From Hyella sp964606015 (GTDB lineage Bacteria > Cyanobacteriota > Cyanobacteriia > Cyanobacteriales > Xenococcaceae), in contig CAZSEZ010000212.1 in assembly GCA_964606015.1 (NCBI GenBank), positions 1-6,873 on the forward strand: 6,873 nucleotides of DNA, read 5' to 3'. The position numbers and the translations under genes are program-made. Shown in pieces: positions 1 to 5,030 of this stretch (its first letter is position 1; every line of letters begins with the position of its first letter). Below the pieces are notes generated by a model, which worked only from the letters and a program-made list of their open reading frames with translations, was not told the DNA's origin and did no database searches.

Positions 1-100
1 TGTGTTGATGCTGCCTTCAAAGAATGTCCTAACGTATATCCGTAGCGCTATAAATGATGCTTGAATAAATATCACGACTTACGAAAAGCAAATGTACACA

Positions 101-331
101 ATGGCAATTGCTTGGGCTAGCTCCTATCATCCAGATCAGAGAACAAACAATCAAGGAGCTATCTTGGCAAAATGAACTGGTGCAGCTATAGGGGCATTAG
201 TAAGCAACACCATAGGAGGTATAGGCATTGCTGCTGCAGGAACAGCTATCGGAGTGGGCGCTATTGGTTTAACCACCATCGGAGCAGTTGCAGAACTTGC
301 TGCTTACGGTATTGGTAAAGCGCTCAAATGA
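101..331 (+). pseudogene. Broken small glycine-zipper membrane peptide gene (candidate)
   Basis: One reading frame runs from ATG 101 to TGA 329-331 but is cut by an in-frame TGA at 173-175. The part after the stop is strikingly protein-like. It is almost entirely Gly/Ala/Ile/Val with repeated GxxxG and GxxxA spacing (for example GGIGIAAAGTAIGVGAIG), then a short polar end AAYGIGKALK. That is the look of a glycine-zipper transmembrane hairpin of about 50 residues. An AAGGAG ribosome-binding site at 153-158 lies 5 bases before an in-frame TTG (164-166), which reaches the TGA after only two more codons. The original start could therefore have been TTG 164, or ATG 172 if a one-base indel has shifted the frame. 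I do not recognise a named family. The coding character is seen directly; that the gene was once intact is inferred. A sequencing error at 173-180 would give the same picture. Confidence 0.42.
153..158 (+). promoter_or_regulatory. Ribosome-binding site of the broken glycine-zipper gene
   Basis: AAGGAG is a full Shine-Dalgarno match, 5 bases before TTG 164 and 13 before ATG 172. It is the main reason to place the original start near 164-172 rather than at ATG 101, which has no such site. Confidence 0.4.
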
Positions 332-359
332 TCTCAGTGCGATCCATAACATCTACTCA

Positions 360-390
360 ATTAGGGATGAAGTCAGAATTCACCCCTAAT
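360..390 (-). terminator. Hairpin downstream of pdhC, probable terminator
   Basis: A 12-base inverted repeat (arms 360-371 and 379-390, loop of 7) lies 26 bases past the pdhC stop. Read on the minus strand all 12 positions pair, with one G-U; on the plus strand that position is an A/C mismatch. This favours leftward use. No strong U-run follows, so it may be a processing or weak stop hairpin rather than a classic intrinsic terminator. Confidence 0.5.
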
Positions 391-416
391 CAATTTAATC
401 GCTCAAAGATTGCAGA

Positions 417-1709
417 TTACAGAGTCAAAGATTGAGCATTAGTTTCAATCAACTCGGCTAAATCTTTCAAGAAGGCAGCAGCTTGTGCGCCGTAGATAAT
501 ACGATGATCGCTAGTGATATTCACTTTCATGATTTTCTTAACACCCATCAAGCCAGCATCATTAGCTACAACTTGAGGACGGGCAGCAGCGATCGCAAGT
601 ATTGAACCCTGCCCAGAAGGTAAAATCGCATCAAAGCTATCAACACCAAACATTCCCAAGTTAGAAAGGGTAAAAGTACCAGTGCTGTACTCATCTGGTT
701 GTAATTGCTTGGCACGAGAACGGGCAACCAAATCTTTCCAGGTACGAGACAAAGAATAGATATCCATCTGATCCGCATTTTTCAATACAGGAGTAATCAA
801 GCCACCGTCGGGCATGGCTACCGCTACAGAAATATTGATATCAGAATTGTATTTAGTCGCGTCAGGAGCGTAGCTAGCATTGACTACAGGATGTTTTTGT
901 AGAGTCATAGCTACTGCCTTTGCCAATAGCGCAGTCATAGTAACGCCCTTGGGCTTGATTTGCTTGTAGAGCTTATCCAAAGCATCAGTAGCAATGTTAT
1001 AGCTGACACGGAAAACTGGTACCTGCAAGCTCATGTTCATGTTTTGTACCACTGCTTTCTGCAATGTATTTAGTGGTACAGTTTCACCAGGCATAGTATT
1101 TACTGGAATTGGTGCAGCAGCAGGCTGAGCAACTACCATCTGAGCTTGAGCAAGAGCAGCAGGAGAACCAACAGCTACAGGTTTAGCACTCTTGGCAGCT
1201 TTACCAGCAGCGTTTTCGACATCCGCAGCGACAATTCTGCCATAGGCACCGCTACCAGTGAGAGTTTTGAGATCTACTTTAAATTCTTTGGCTAGTTTAC
1301 GCGCTCTAGGAGAGGCTACAGTACGTCCATTACCATTAGTCGAAGCACTAGCAGTCGTGGCAGCAGTTGTAGCCACAGGAGCAGCGGCCTTTTCGGGAGC
1401 AGGAGTAGCAGCAGGAGCACTAGAAGTACCACCACTAGCAGCTTTTTTCTCAGCTTCGGCAATTTCTGCTTCAGTTTCTGCCAAATATGCGATCGCATTA
1501 CCAACAGGTGCCGACTCACCAGCTTCTACTAGTACTACGGCCAAATAGCCTTCGTTAAAAGACTCTACATCCATATCCGCTTTGTCAGATTCGACAATAA
1601 CGACAGTTTCCCCTTTCTCTACCTTGTCACCAGGATTCTTAGTCCATTCCACAATTTTCCCTTCGGTCATGGTAGAACTCAAAGCGGGCATAAATATATC
1701 GTGAATCAT
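417..1709 (-). CDS. pdhC: Pyruvate dehydrogenase E2, dihydrolipoyllysine-residue acetyltransferase
   Basis: This 430-residue protein is the acetyl-transferring core of pyruvate dehydrogenase, passing the acetyl group from lipoamide to CoA in the cytosol. The domains are complete. The N-terminal lipoyl domain (about 2-78) has the lipoylated Lys43 in ESDKADMDVES. A long Ala/Pro/Thr-rich swinging linker (about 85-128) and an E1/E3-binding domain (131-166, SPRARKLAKEF to GRIVAADVE) follow. A second Ala/Pro linker leads to the catalytic domain (about 208-428), with the active-site motif DHRIIYG at 401-407 and His402 as catalytic base. The single lipoyl domain and the Tyr in that motif resemble cyanobacterial and plastid E2. 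Cyanobacteria generally lack 2-oxoglutarate dehydrogenase, so pyruvate is the expected substrate although the gene is often called odhB. The ATG start at 1709 has an AGAGAG-type site upstream. E1 and E3 genes are not in view. Confidence 0.95.
   Translation of the reverse strand: MIHDIFMPALSSTMTEGKIVEWTKNPGDKVEKGETVVIVESDKADMDVESFNEGYLAVVLVEAGESAPVGNAIAYLAETEAEIAEAEKKAASGGTSSAPAATPAPEKAAAPVATTAATTASASTNGNGRTVASPRARKLAKEFKVDLKTLTGSGAYGRIVAADVENAAGKAAKSAKPVAVGSPAALAQAQMVVAQPAAAPIPVNTMPGETVPLNTLQKAVVQNMNMSLQVPVFRVSYNIATDALDKLYKQIKPKGVTMTALLAKAVAMTLQKHPVVNASYAPDATKYNSDINISVAVAMPDGGLITPVLKNADQMDIYSLSRTWKDLVARSRAKQLQPDEYSTGTFTLSNLGMFGVDSFDAILPSGQGSILAIAAARPQVVANDAGLMGVKKIMKVNITSDHRIIYGAQAAAFLKDLAELIETNAQSLTL
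589..596. repeat. HIP1 octamer
   Basis: GCGATCGC inside pdhC. The same octamer occurs at 1489-1496, 3734-3741, 4546-4553 and 6153-6160, all within genes. Five copies in 6.9 kb is far above chance in AT-rich DNA and is a cyanobacterial genome signature. Confidence 0.85.
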
Positions 1710-1816
1710 AAGTAGTTTTTCTCTCTAAATCTCAATAGCTCAAACAAATAATTTGTCTTGCTTGATGAAGCAGCGCAACAAGACTCAATTTACAAGACTT
1801 AATAGCACAGTTGAAT

Positions 1817-1822
1817 ATTATA
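1817..1822 (-). promoter_or_regulatory. Candidate -10 box of pdhC
   Basis: The minus strand reads TATAAT here, just after the petJ terminator and about 110 bases before the pdhC start. It would give a leader of roughly 100 bases. No good -35 box is seen at the usual distance, so this is only a candidate. Within the proposed leader, 1744-1756 is a perfect 13-base odd palindrome (ACAAAT-A-ATTTGT) that could be an operator or a leader hairpin. Confidence 0.3.
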
Positions 1823-1841
1823 TGAGATCACCCTCATTTAG

Positions 1842-1879
1842 AAAAAAAAGAGTAATCTGCCTCTATTGCAAATTACTCT
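1842..1879 (-). terminator. Rho-independent terminator of petJ
   Basis: On the minus strand an 8-bp stem (arms 1872-1879 and 1849-1856, AGAGTAAT/ATTACTCT) is extended by a further TGC/GCA pairing after one mismatch. It encloses a 7-base loop and runs straight into eight T residues (1849-1842). It lies about 60 bases past the petJ stop and separates petJ from pdhC, so the two leftward genes are separate transcription units. Confidence 0.85.
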
Positions 1880-1938
1880 GAGCTAACTAAATTGATTATT
1901 TAATAGCTATTTAACTGGATGATTCGACAGTTTAATTA

Positions 1939-2274
1939 CTACCAACCACTTTCTGCTTGAGAAAGAACATAAGTAGCAACATCTTCGATCTCAGAATCGG
2001 AGATTTTACCGCCGAAGGCAGGCATTGCACCATTACCGTTGGTAACTTGAGTAACAATTGCCGCTACAGAGTCTTTACCGTATTCTTTTAAAGCTTCTTT
2101 TTTCAAAGTTTTTTGAGCATTAACTACATTGTTGCCGCCAGCGTGACAAGCAGCACAGTTAGCAGCAAAGATTTTGCCGCCATTAGCAGCATCTCCAGCC
2201 AAAGCAGGGTTAGCGAAGCCAAAGCTAACTACAGTGATAACTGCGAACGAGATCGCAAGTAATTTCTTAAACAT
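1939..2274 (-). CDS. petJ: Cytochrome c6 precursor
   Basis: This 111-residue precursor is a lumenal haem protein that carries electrons from cytochrome b6f to photosystem I or to terminal oxidase, replacing plastocyanin when copper is scarce. A Sec signal peptide covers residues 1-26 (MFKK, hydrophobic core, then NPALA before GDAANG), leaving a mature protein of 85 residues, the usual size. The haem-binding CAACH motif is at 40-44 (Cys40, Cys43, His44), and Met84 in NGAMPAF is the sixth iron ligand. The C-terminus ATYVLSQAESGW closes with the helix and Trp typical of the family. The ATG start has GAGGAG five bases upstream (2280-2285), so the start is secure. The gene is divergent from petE with 249 bp between starts and ends in its own terminator. 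Confidence 0.97.
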   Translation of the reverse strand: MFKKLLAISFAVITVVSFGFANPALAGDAANGGKIFAANCAACHAGGNNVVNAQKTLKKEALKEYGKDSVAAIVTQVTNGNGAMPAFGGKISDSEIEDVATYVLSQAESGW

Positions 2275-2295
2275 GATTTCTCCTCTCTGTTAAGT

Positions 2296-2309
2296 GAATC
2301 AGATGATTC
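2296..2309. repeat. GAATC-N4-GATTC dyad at the petJ promoter
   Basis: A perfect 5-bp inverted repeat with a 4-base centre overlaps the candidate petJ -10 box (2308-2313) and its predicted transcript start. It is placed where a repressor or a leader hairpin could act. Arms this short can occur by chance. Confidence 0.35.
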
Positions 2310-2340
2310 CATACCAATGGTCAGATAGGGTTTCCAGAGG

Positions 2341-2391
2341 TGTCAAAAGACAAGCTGTCAAAATTAAACTTTTACAAGCCGTCAAACTTTT
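2341..2391. repeat. TGTC/GACA half-site array and 24-bp-spaced direct repeats
   Basis: TGTC (2341-2344), GACA (2349-2352) and TGTC (2356-2359) alternate, giving two overlapping dyads: TGTC-N4-GACA and GACA-N3-TGTC. In addition ACAAGCTGTCAAA (2350-2362) recurs as ACAAGCCGTCAAA (2374-2386) with one change, and AAACTTTT recurs (2366-2373, 2384-2391). The long repeat offset is 24 bp. Read on the minus strand each GTCAAA is also a TTTGAC, a -35-like word pointing toward petJ. Confidence 0.55.
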
Positions 2392-2462
2392 GTAGTAAAA
2401 TCTTTTATAGCAAAGACTTGGAGTCCCACGAATACCATAGAGTAATGTATTTCAGCGATATA

Positions 2463-2474
2463 TGCTCATGAGCA
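2463..2474. repeat. Perfect palindrome TGCTCATGAGCA upstream of petE
   Basis: All 12 bases are self-complementary with no spacer. It ends 49 bases before the petE start and overlaps the end of the TATATG -10 candidate, the position expected for a repressor operator. A spacer-free palindrome is a poor RNA hairpin, so a DNA-binding site is the better reading. The regulator is unknown. Confidence 0.45.
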
Positions 2475-2523
2475 GTCGAAACTATCCAAGAGCTAAAGTA
2501 AATAAAGATTAAGGCTTAACAGC

Positions 2524-2892
2524 ATGACTAAGATGGCAAAAAAATTAGGTTTACTATTTTCTACAGTATTGTTGGTAGTGGCGAGCTTCTTTGCAACTAC
2601 TACTAGTGCAATGGCAGCTACCTATGAAGTAAAAATGGGTACTGACAGTGGCATGCTTCAGTTTGAACCCAGCGAACTAACTGTAAAAACAGGAGATACC
2701 GTCAAGTGGGTCAACAACAAAATGTCTCCTCATAATGCAGTTTTTGACAACGGTGCGGTTAAGTCCCACAAAGACCTTGTATTCTCTCCAGGCGAAGGTT
2801 ATGAAACAACTTTTGACGAAGCTGGTGAATATAGCTACTACTGCGAACCTCACCGTGGCGCAGGCATGGTAGGTAAAATCATCGTTCAATAG
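2524..2892 (+). CDS. petE: Plastocyanin precursor
   Basis: This 122-residue precursor is a blue-copper protein of the thylakoid lumen, moving electrons from cytochrome f to photosystem I. The signal peptide is about residues 1-31 (KK, hydrophobic core, SAMA before ATYEVKMG). The mature domain has all four type-1 copper ligands: His70, Cys107, His110 and Met115. The conserved strand CEPHRGAGMVGK is intact. ATG 2524 is preferred over ATG 2533 because AAGG lies 9 bases before it; both give a working signal peptide. The mature chain is about 91 residues, whereas cyanobacterial plastocyanins are usually about 97-105. The gap falls between VFDNGAVK and SHKDL, before the second half of the barrel. 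The gene is divergent from petJ and has its own terminator. Confidence 0.97.
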   Translation: MTKMAKKLGLLFSTVLLVVASFFATTTSAMAATYEVKMGTDSGMLQFEPSELTVKTGDTVKWVNNKMSPHNAVFDNGAVKSHKDLVFSPGEGYETTFDEAGEYSYYCEPHRGAGMVGKIIVQ

Positions 2893-2930
2893 CTATCGAC
2901 AGATCTTAAAAATTTGTTCGAGAAGTATCA

Positions 2931-2946
2931 AGTTACTGGCGTAACT
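2931..2946 (+). repeat. Small hairpin in the petE 3' region
   Basis: AGTTAC-TGGC-GTAACT is a perfect 6-bp stem with a 4-base loop, just ahead of the petE terminator. It could stabilise the petE transcript end or simply be chance. Confidence 0.35.
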
Positions 2947-2950
2947 ATCT

Positions 2951-2983
2951 AAAAGGCATCCCAGAGAAGAGGATGTCTTTTTT
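2951..2983 (+). terminator. Rho-independent terminator of petE
   Basis: A GGCATCC/GGATGTC stem (one G-U) with a 9-base loop is followed by six T residues (2978-2983). It is preceded by AAAA, which extends pairing into the T-run. It lies about 60 bases past the petE stop and isolates petE from the ABC gene downstream. Confidence 0.87.
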
Positions 2984-3063
2984 ATTGGGCTAGTTAAGAA
3001 AAGATTTGTTTTGGGAACTATAGACAATGTAGGTAACTATATAGAATTTTTTTGAGCTAGTTC

Positions 3064-4044
3064 ATGTACTCTTTAGCTGATAACCCTTCTGAATCCACCA
3101 ATTCTAATTCGATAACAGTGGTGCAGACTTGGAATTTGCGAAAAGTCTACCGTACTGGTTTTTGGATGAACCAGAAAATAGAATCTCTCAAAGATTGCTC
3201 CTTGACGGTTTACCAGGGAGAAACATTTGGCCTGTTAGGACCAAATGGCGCAGGTAAAACTACTCTTCGCAAGACTTTACTAGGTATCATTCGTCCCACT
3301 TCTGGCAAAGGCGTATTGCTGGGAAAACCTATTGGAGATCGCGGTATCAAACAAAAAATTGGTTATCTACCAGAAAATGCCTATCTGTATGACTATCTGA
3401 CTGCCTGGGAATTCTTGGAGTTCACGGGTGGATTGTTTCAAATTCCTTCAGGTCAACTCCGTCAAAGAATCAACGAACTGTTAGATCTGGTTGGCTTGGC
3501 CAAATCCACTGCAAAAAAGAAAAAGATCAAACAGTACTCTAAAGGTATGCGCCAGCGTGTCGGGATGGCACAAGCACTAATTAATAACCCTGAAATAGTT
3601 TTCCTCGATGAGCCAATGTCAGGACTCGACCCTATGGGGCGCTATACGATGCGAGAAATTATTCTCTCTCTCAAAAAAGAAGGCAAAACAATCTTTTTTA
3701 ACTCTCATATTCTTTCAGATGTAGAACAAATTTGCGATCGCATTGCTCTACTGGCTTTGGGAGATCTTATTTGTCAAGGTTCTTTACCTCAACTCCTTGG
3801 TAATGGAGATGTTTATCAAGTAGTAGTCAGAGGAGGAGAATCACATCAGCTTACAGAATGGATCGACAATCTTACTTGGGAACATGATCATTGGTATGGC
3901 GAACTCAAAGGACAGCCAGAAGAGTTTATGAGTCATCTCAAAAGCTTTGATGCTCATGTAACTTCAATGCAGTTGGCACGCCCCTCTCTCGAAGAATTTT
4001 TTGTGCAGCAACTTCGAGAACGTAACATTACCTTTAGCCGCTAA
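3064..4044 (+). CDS. ABC transporter ATP-binding protein, ABC-2 (NatA/CcmA-like) type
   Basis: This 326-residue protein is the cytoplasmic ATPase subunit of an ABC transporter, probably an exporter. Visible motifs are Walker A GPNGAGKTT (59-67), a Q-loop-equivalent region reading GYLPENAYLYD (100-110) with no clear Gln, as is common in the ABC-2 group, and the signature YSKGMRQRV (158-166). Walker B is IVFLDEP with catalytic Glu183, followed by D-loop SGLDP (186-190) and H-loop His215. A C-terminal domain of about 85 residues ends in RPSLEEFFVQQL, typical of this subfamily. No membrane segment is present, so a separate permease is needed, and none is encoded nearby. The substrate cannot be told. 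The start at 3064 lacks a clear Shine-Dalgarno site. A TATATAGAAT stretch at 3038-3047 is a possible -10 region. The gene is convergent with the DUF1815-like gene. Confidence 0.88.
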   Translation: MYSLADNPSESTNSNSITVVQTWNLRKVYRTGFWMNQKIESLKDCSLTVYQGETFGLLGPNGAGKTTLRKTLLGIIRPTSGKGVLLGKPIGDRGIKQKIGYLPENAYLYDYLTAWEFLEFTGGLFQIPSGQLRQRINELLDLVGLAKSTAKKKKIKQYSKGMRQRVGMAQALINNPEIVFLDEPMSGLDPMGRYTMREIILSLKKEGKTIFFNSHILSDVEQICDRIALLALGDLICQGSLPQLLGNGDVYQVVVRGGESHQLTEWIDNLTWEHDHWYGELKGQPEEFMSHLKSFDAHVTSMQLARPSLEEFFVQQLRERNITFSR

Positions 4045-4257
4045 TCTAATTTCTTTGTTGAGGTATTTTCCACTAGTGAGAACTCTTTTGACTTTCCTAG
4101 AAACGACAGTCGGATCGAGTTCACATTGGAACGCCCCAAAAATCTCGTAATCAATAAAAAAGCAACAATAAAGCCACTAGCCTACACTTATCAGCGCGAG
4201 TGGCCCTATCAAATTGAGGTCAAAACCATCTTCTCAATCAGTTTGTCTTTACAATAG
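4045..4257 (+). other. Start-less open frame after the ABC gene, possible gene remnant
   Basis: Directly after the ABC stop codon and in the same frame, 70 codons stay open until TAG at 4255-4257. The product would contain RIEFTLERPKNLVINKK and AYTYQREWPYQIEVKT, a plausible beta-rich mix of residues. There is no ATG or GTG in the frame and no Shine-Dalgarno-supported start. It may be the tail of a decayed gene, or a chance open frame. I recognise no family. The ABC protein ends where its family normally ends, so readthrough is unlikely to be functional. The rest of the 218-bp gap between the two convergent genes shows no convincing terminator; a weak 6-bp inverted repeat sits at 4213-4238. 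Confidence 0.25.
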
Positions 4258-4262
4258 AAACT

Positions 4263-4622
4263 TTACGATATCAAGGAATTAGTAGTTTTCTGAACACCTT
4301 TAGTCGCTTTGCTAGGTTCTATCTGATACTTAACTAATTCAGCCAACTCCTGTAGTTGGTTGATAGCTTCTGCACCTTCTAATTTCATCAATTCGCGATC
4401 ATCTCGCATTTCCGTCCAAGTAATTCCATAGTCAGATACCAGGAAGCGGATCAGGTGATCTCCCCCTAAACTAACCATGAAAGAAGCACTATTCAACTGG
4501 TTACCACAGGTGTAGCAAGAAGCTAGATAGCCTTGATTTTCCAACGCGATCGCGAGTGCCTTTAGGTTCATGACCAAGTCACTTACGAATTGACGGTGTT
4601 GTTGTGCAAGTCTTGAAAACAC
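4263..4622 (-). CDS. Conserved cyanobacterial protein, DUF1815-like
   Basis: This is a 119-residue soluble protein with no signal peptide or membrane segment. It matches, from memory, the small cyanobacteria-restricted DUF1815 family of unknown function. The N-terminal half is helical (RLAQQHRQFVSDLVMNLKALAIALE). A CYTC motif follows (Cys36, Cys39), then a mixed section with HLIRFLVSDYGITWTEMRDDRELMK, a helix EAINQLQELAELV and a loose polar tail (about 103-119). The paired cysteines could bind a metal or form a disulfide, but only two are present, so a full zinc site would need other ligands or a dimer. The start is GTG at 4622, chosen because a full GGAGG lies 6 bases upstream. It is convergent with the ABC gene and has no operon partner. 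Family name is fairly likely, function unknown. Confidence 0.8.
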   Translation of the reverse strand: MFSRLAQQHRQFVSDLVMNLKALAIALENQGYLASCYTCGNQLNSASFMVSLGGDHLIRFLVSDYGITWTEMRDDRELMKLEGAEAINQLQELAELVKYQIEPSKATKGVQKTTNSLIS

Positions 4623-4628
4623 TTTAGT

Positions 4629-4633
4629 CCTCC
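4629..4633 (-). promoter_or_regulatory. Ribosome-binding site fixing a GTG start
   Basis: The minus strand reads GGAGG, then ACTAAA, then GTG. This near-ideal site is what sets the start of the DUF1815-like gene at the non-ATG codon at 4620-4622. Confidence 0.8.
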
Positions 4634-4659
4634 AAACACCTTTGCTCTATGTTACCTCG

Positions 4660-4681
4660 TTTTAATATTTTTTTAATATTT
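4660..4681. repeat. Tandem 11-bp repeat TTTTAATATTT x2
   Basis: Two identical head-to-tail copies (4660-4670 and 4671-4681), each with an AATATT core, lie 38-59 bases upstream of the DUF1815-like start. The 11-bp period is close to one DNA turn. It is placed where an UP-like element or a regulator site of that leftward gene would be. Confidence 0.55.
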
Positions 4682-5030
4682 GTATCTTTGATGATCAGTA
4701 TCAATAAATTTAACTCCCTTGTATAGCTCATAAGTAGTTGTCTTAAACTACAAACTTGCCAGTCAAATAGGTATTTTGTTCTTATCAAAGTATCATATTC
4801 TCAAAATTCTTGTTTCGAGGTACTTTGACATAATTTTGACTCACAAGAGCCATTCCTAACTGTAACTTTCGCTTTAAAAAACCAAATAAAAGTCAGCATA
4901 TCCAAACATGGTACGTAGTCATAATCAGTCCGTATCAAACTACTAAAGTTAATTTACTAAACCTGTATCGTCCTAGTAACCCAAAAAATCACTAGAATAT
5001 CCTCAACATATTTTTTCGATTTATTCCATC
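4682..5030. other. Non-coding stretch upstream of hpnH
   Basis: This AT-rich stretch of about 350 bp has no coding frame longer than a dozen codons. It must contain the hpnH promoter, and perhaps part of that of the leftward DUF1815-like gene. Visible structure is limited. GTAGTT/AACTAC pair with a 6-base loop (4734-4751). TCAAAATT/AATTTTGA form an 8-bp inverted repeat with a 23-base gap (4801-4839). Two TTTGAC words lie at 4824-4829 and 4835-4840. TAGAAT at 4993-4998 is a possible -10 for hpnH with no good -35. No tRNA or known riboswitch is apparent. Confidence 0.5.

Larger units (their letters stand above)
2275..2523. promoter_or_regulatory. Divergent petJ-petE control region
   Basis: This 249-bp region must hold both promoters of two carriers that, in studied cyanobacteria, respond oppositely to copper. 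It contains a GAATC-N4-GATTC dyad next to petJ (2296-2309), a TGTC/GACA half-site array with direct repeats (2341-2391) and a perfect 12-bp palindrome next to petE (2463-2474). A petJ-side TG-n-TATGGA (2308-2316, minus strand) is the best extended -10 candidate and would give a leader of about 26 bases. On the petE side TATATG at 2459-2464 is a possible -10. Neither has a convincing -35 box, which suggests regulator-dependent promoters. Opposite copper response is family knowledge; the site assignments are inference. Confidence 0.7.

Noticed and set aside
1..64. Possible 3' ends of an upstream gene, with stops at 43-45 (frame 1) and 62-64 (frame 2)
   Set aside because: Two frames are open over only 14 and 20 codons, neither tail is recognisable, and there is no way to choose between them or exclude chance.
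173..175. In-frame TGA as a recoded codon (selenocysteine or Trp)
   Set aside because: No selenocysteine-type structure or recoding context is evident, and TGA is a normal stop in cyanobacteria. A mutation or sequencing error is simpler.
491..515. DHRIIYG active-site motif of E2 with Tyr where many bacterial enzymes have Asp
   Set aside because: Cyanobacterial and plastid pyruvate dehydrogenase E2 proteins commonly read this way, so it is a lineage feature and not a defect.
1258..1548. Open frame of 96 codons on the plus strand, rich in Ala and Val
   Set aside because: It is the antisense of the Ala/Pro/Thr-rich linkers of pdhC. Its composition follows from the repetitive codons of that linker, and it has no ribosome-binding site.
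2357..2366. 10-mer GTCAAAATTA shared between the petJ-petE region and the minus strand at 4831-4840
   Set aside because: An AT-rich 10-mer shared twice in 6.9 kb on either strand is not rare, so it is not enough to claim co-regulation.
4213..4238. ATTGAG/CTCAAT inverted repeat as a terminator between the convergent genes
   Set aside because: The stem is only 6 bp and AT-rich with a 14-base loop and no T-run on either side.
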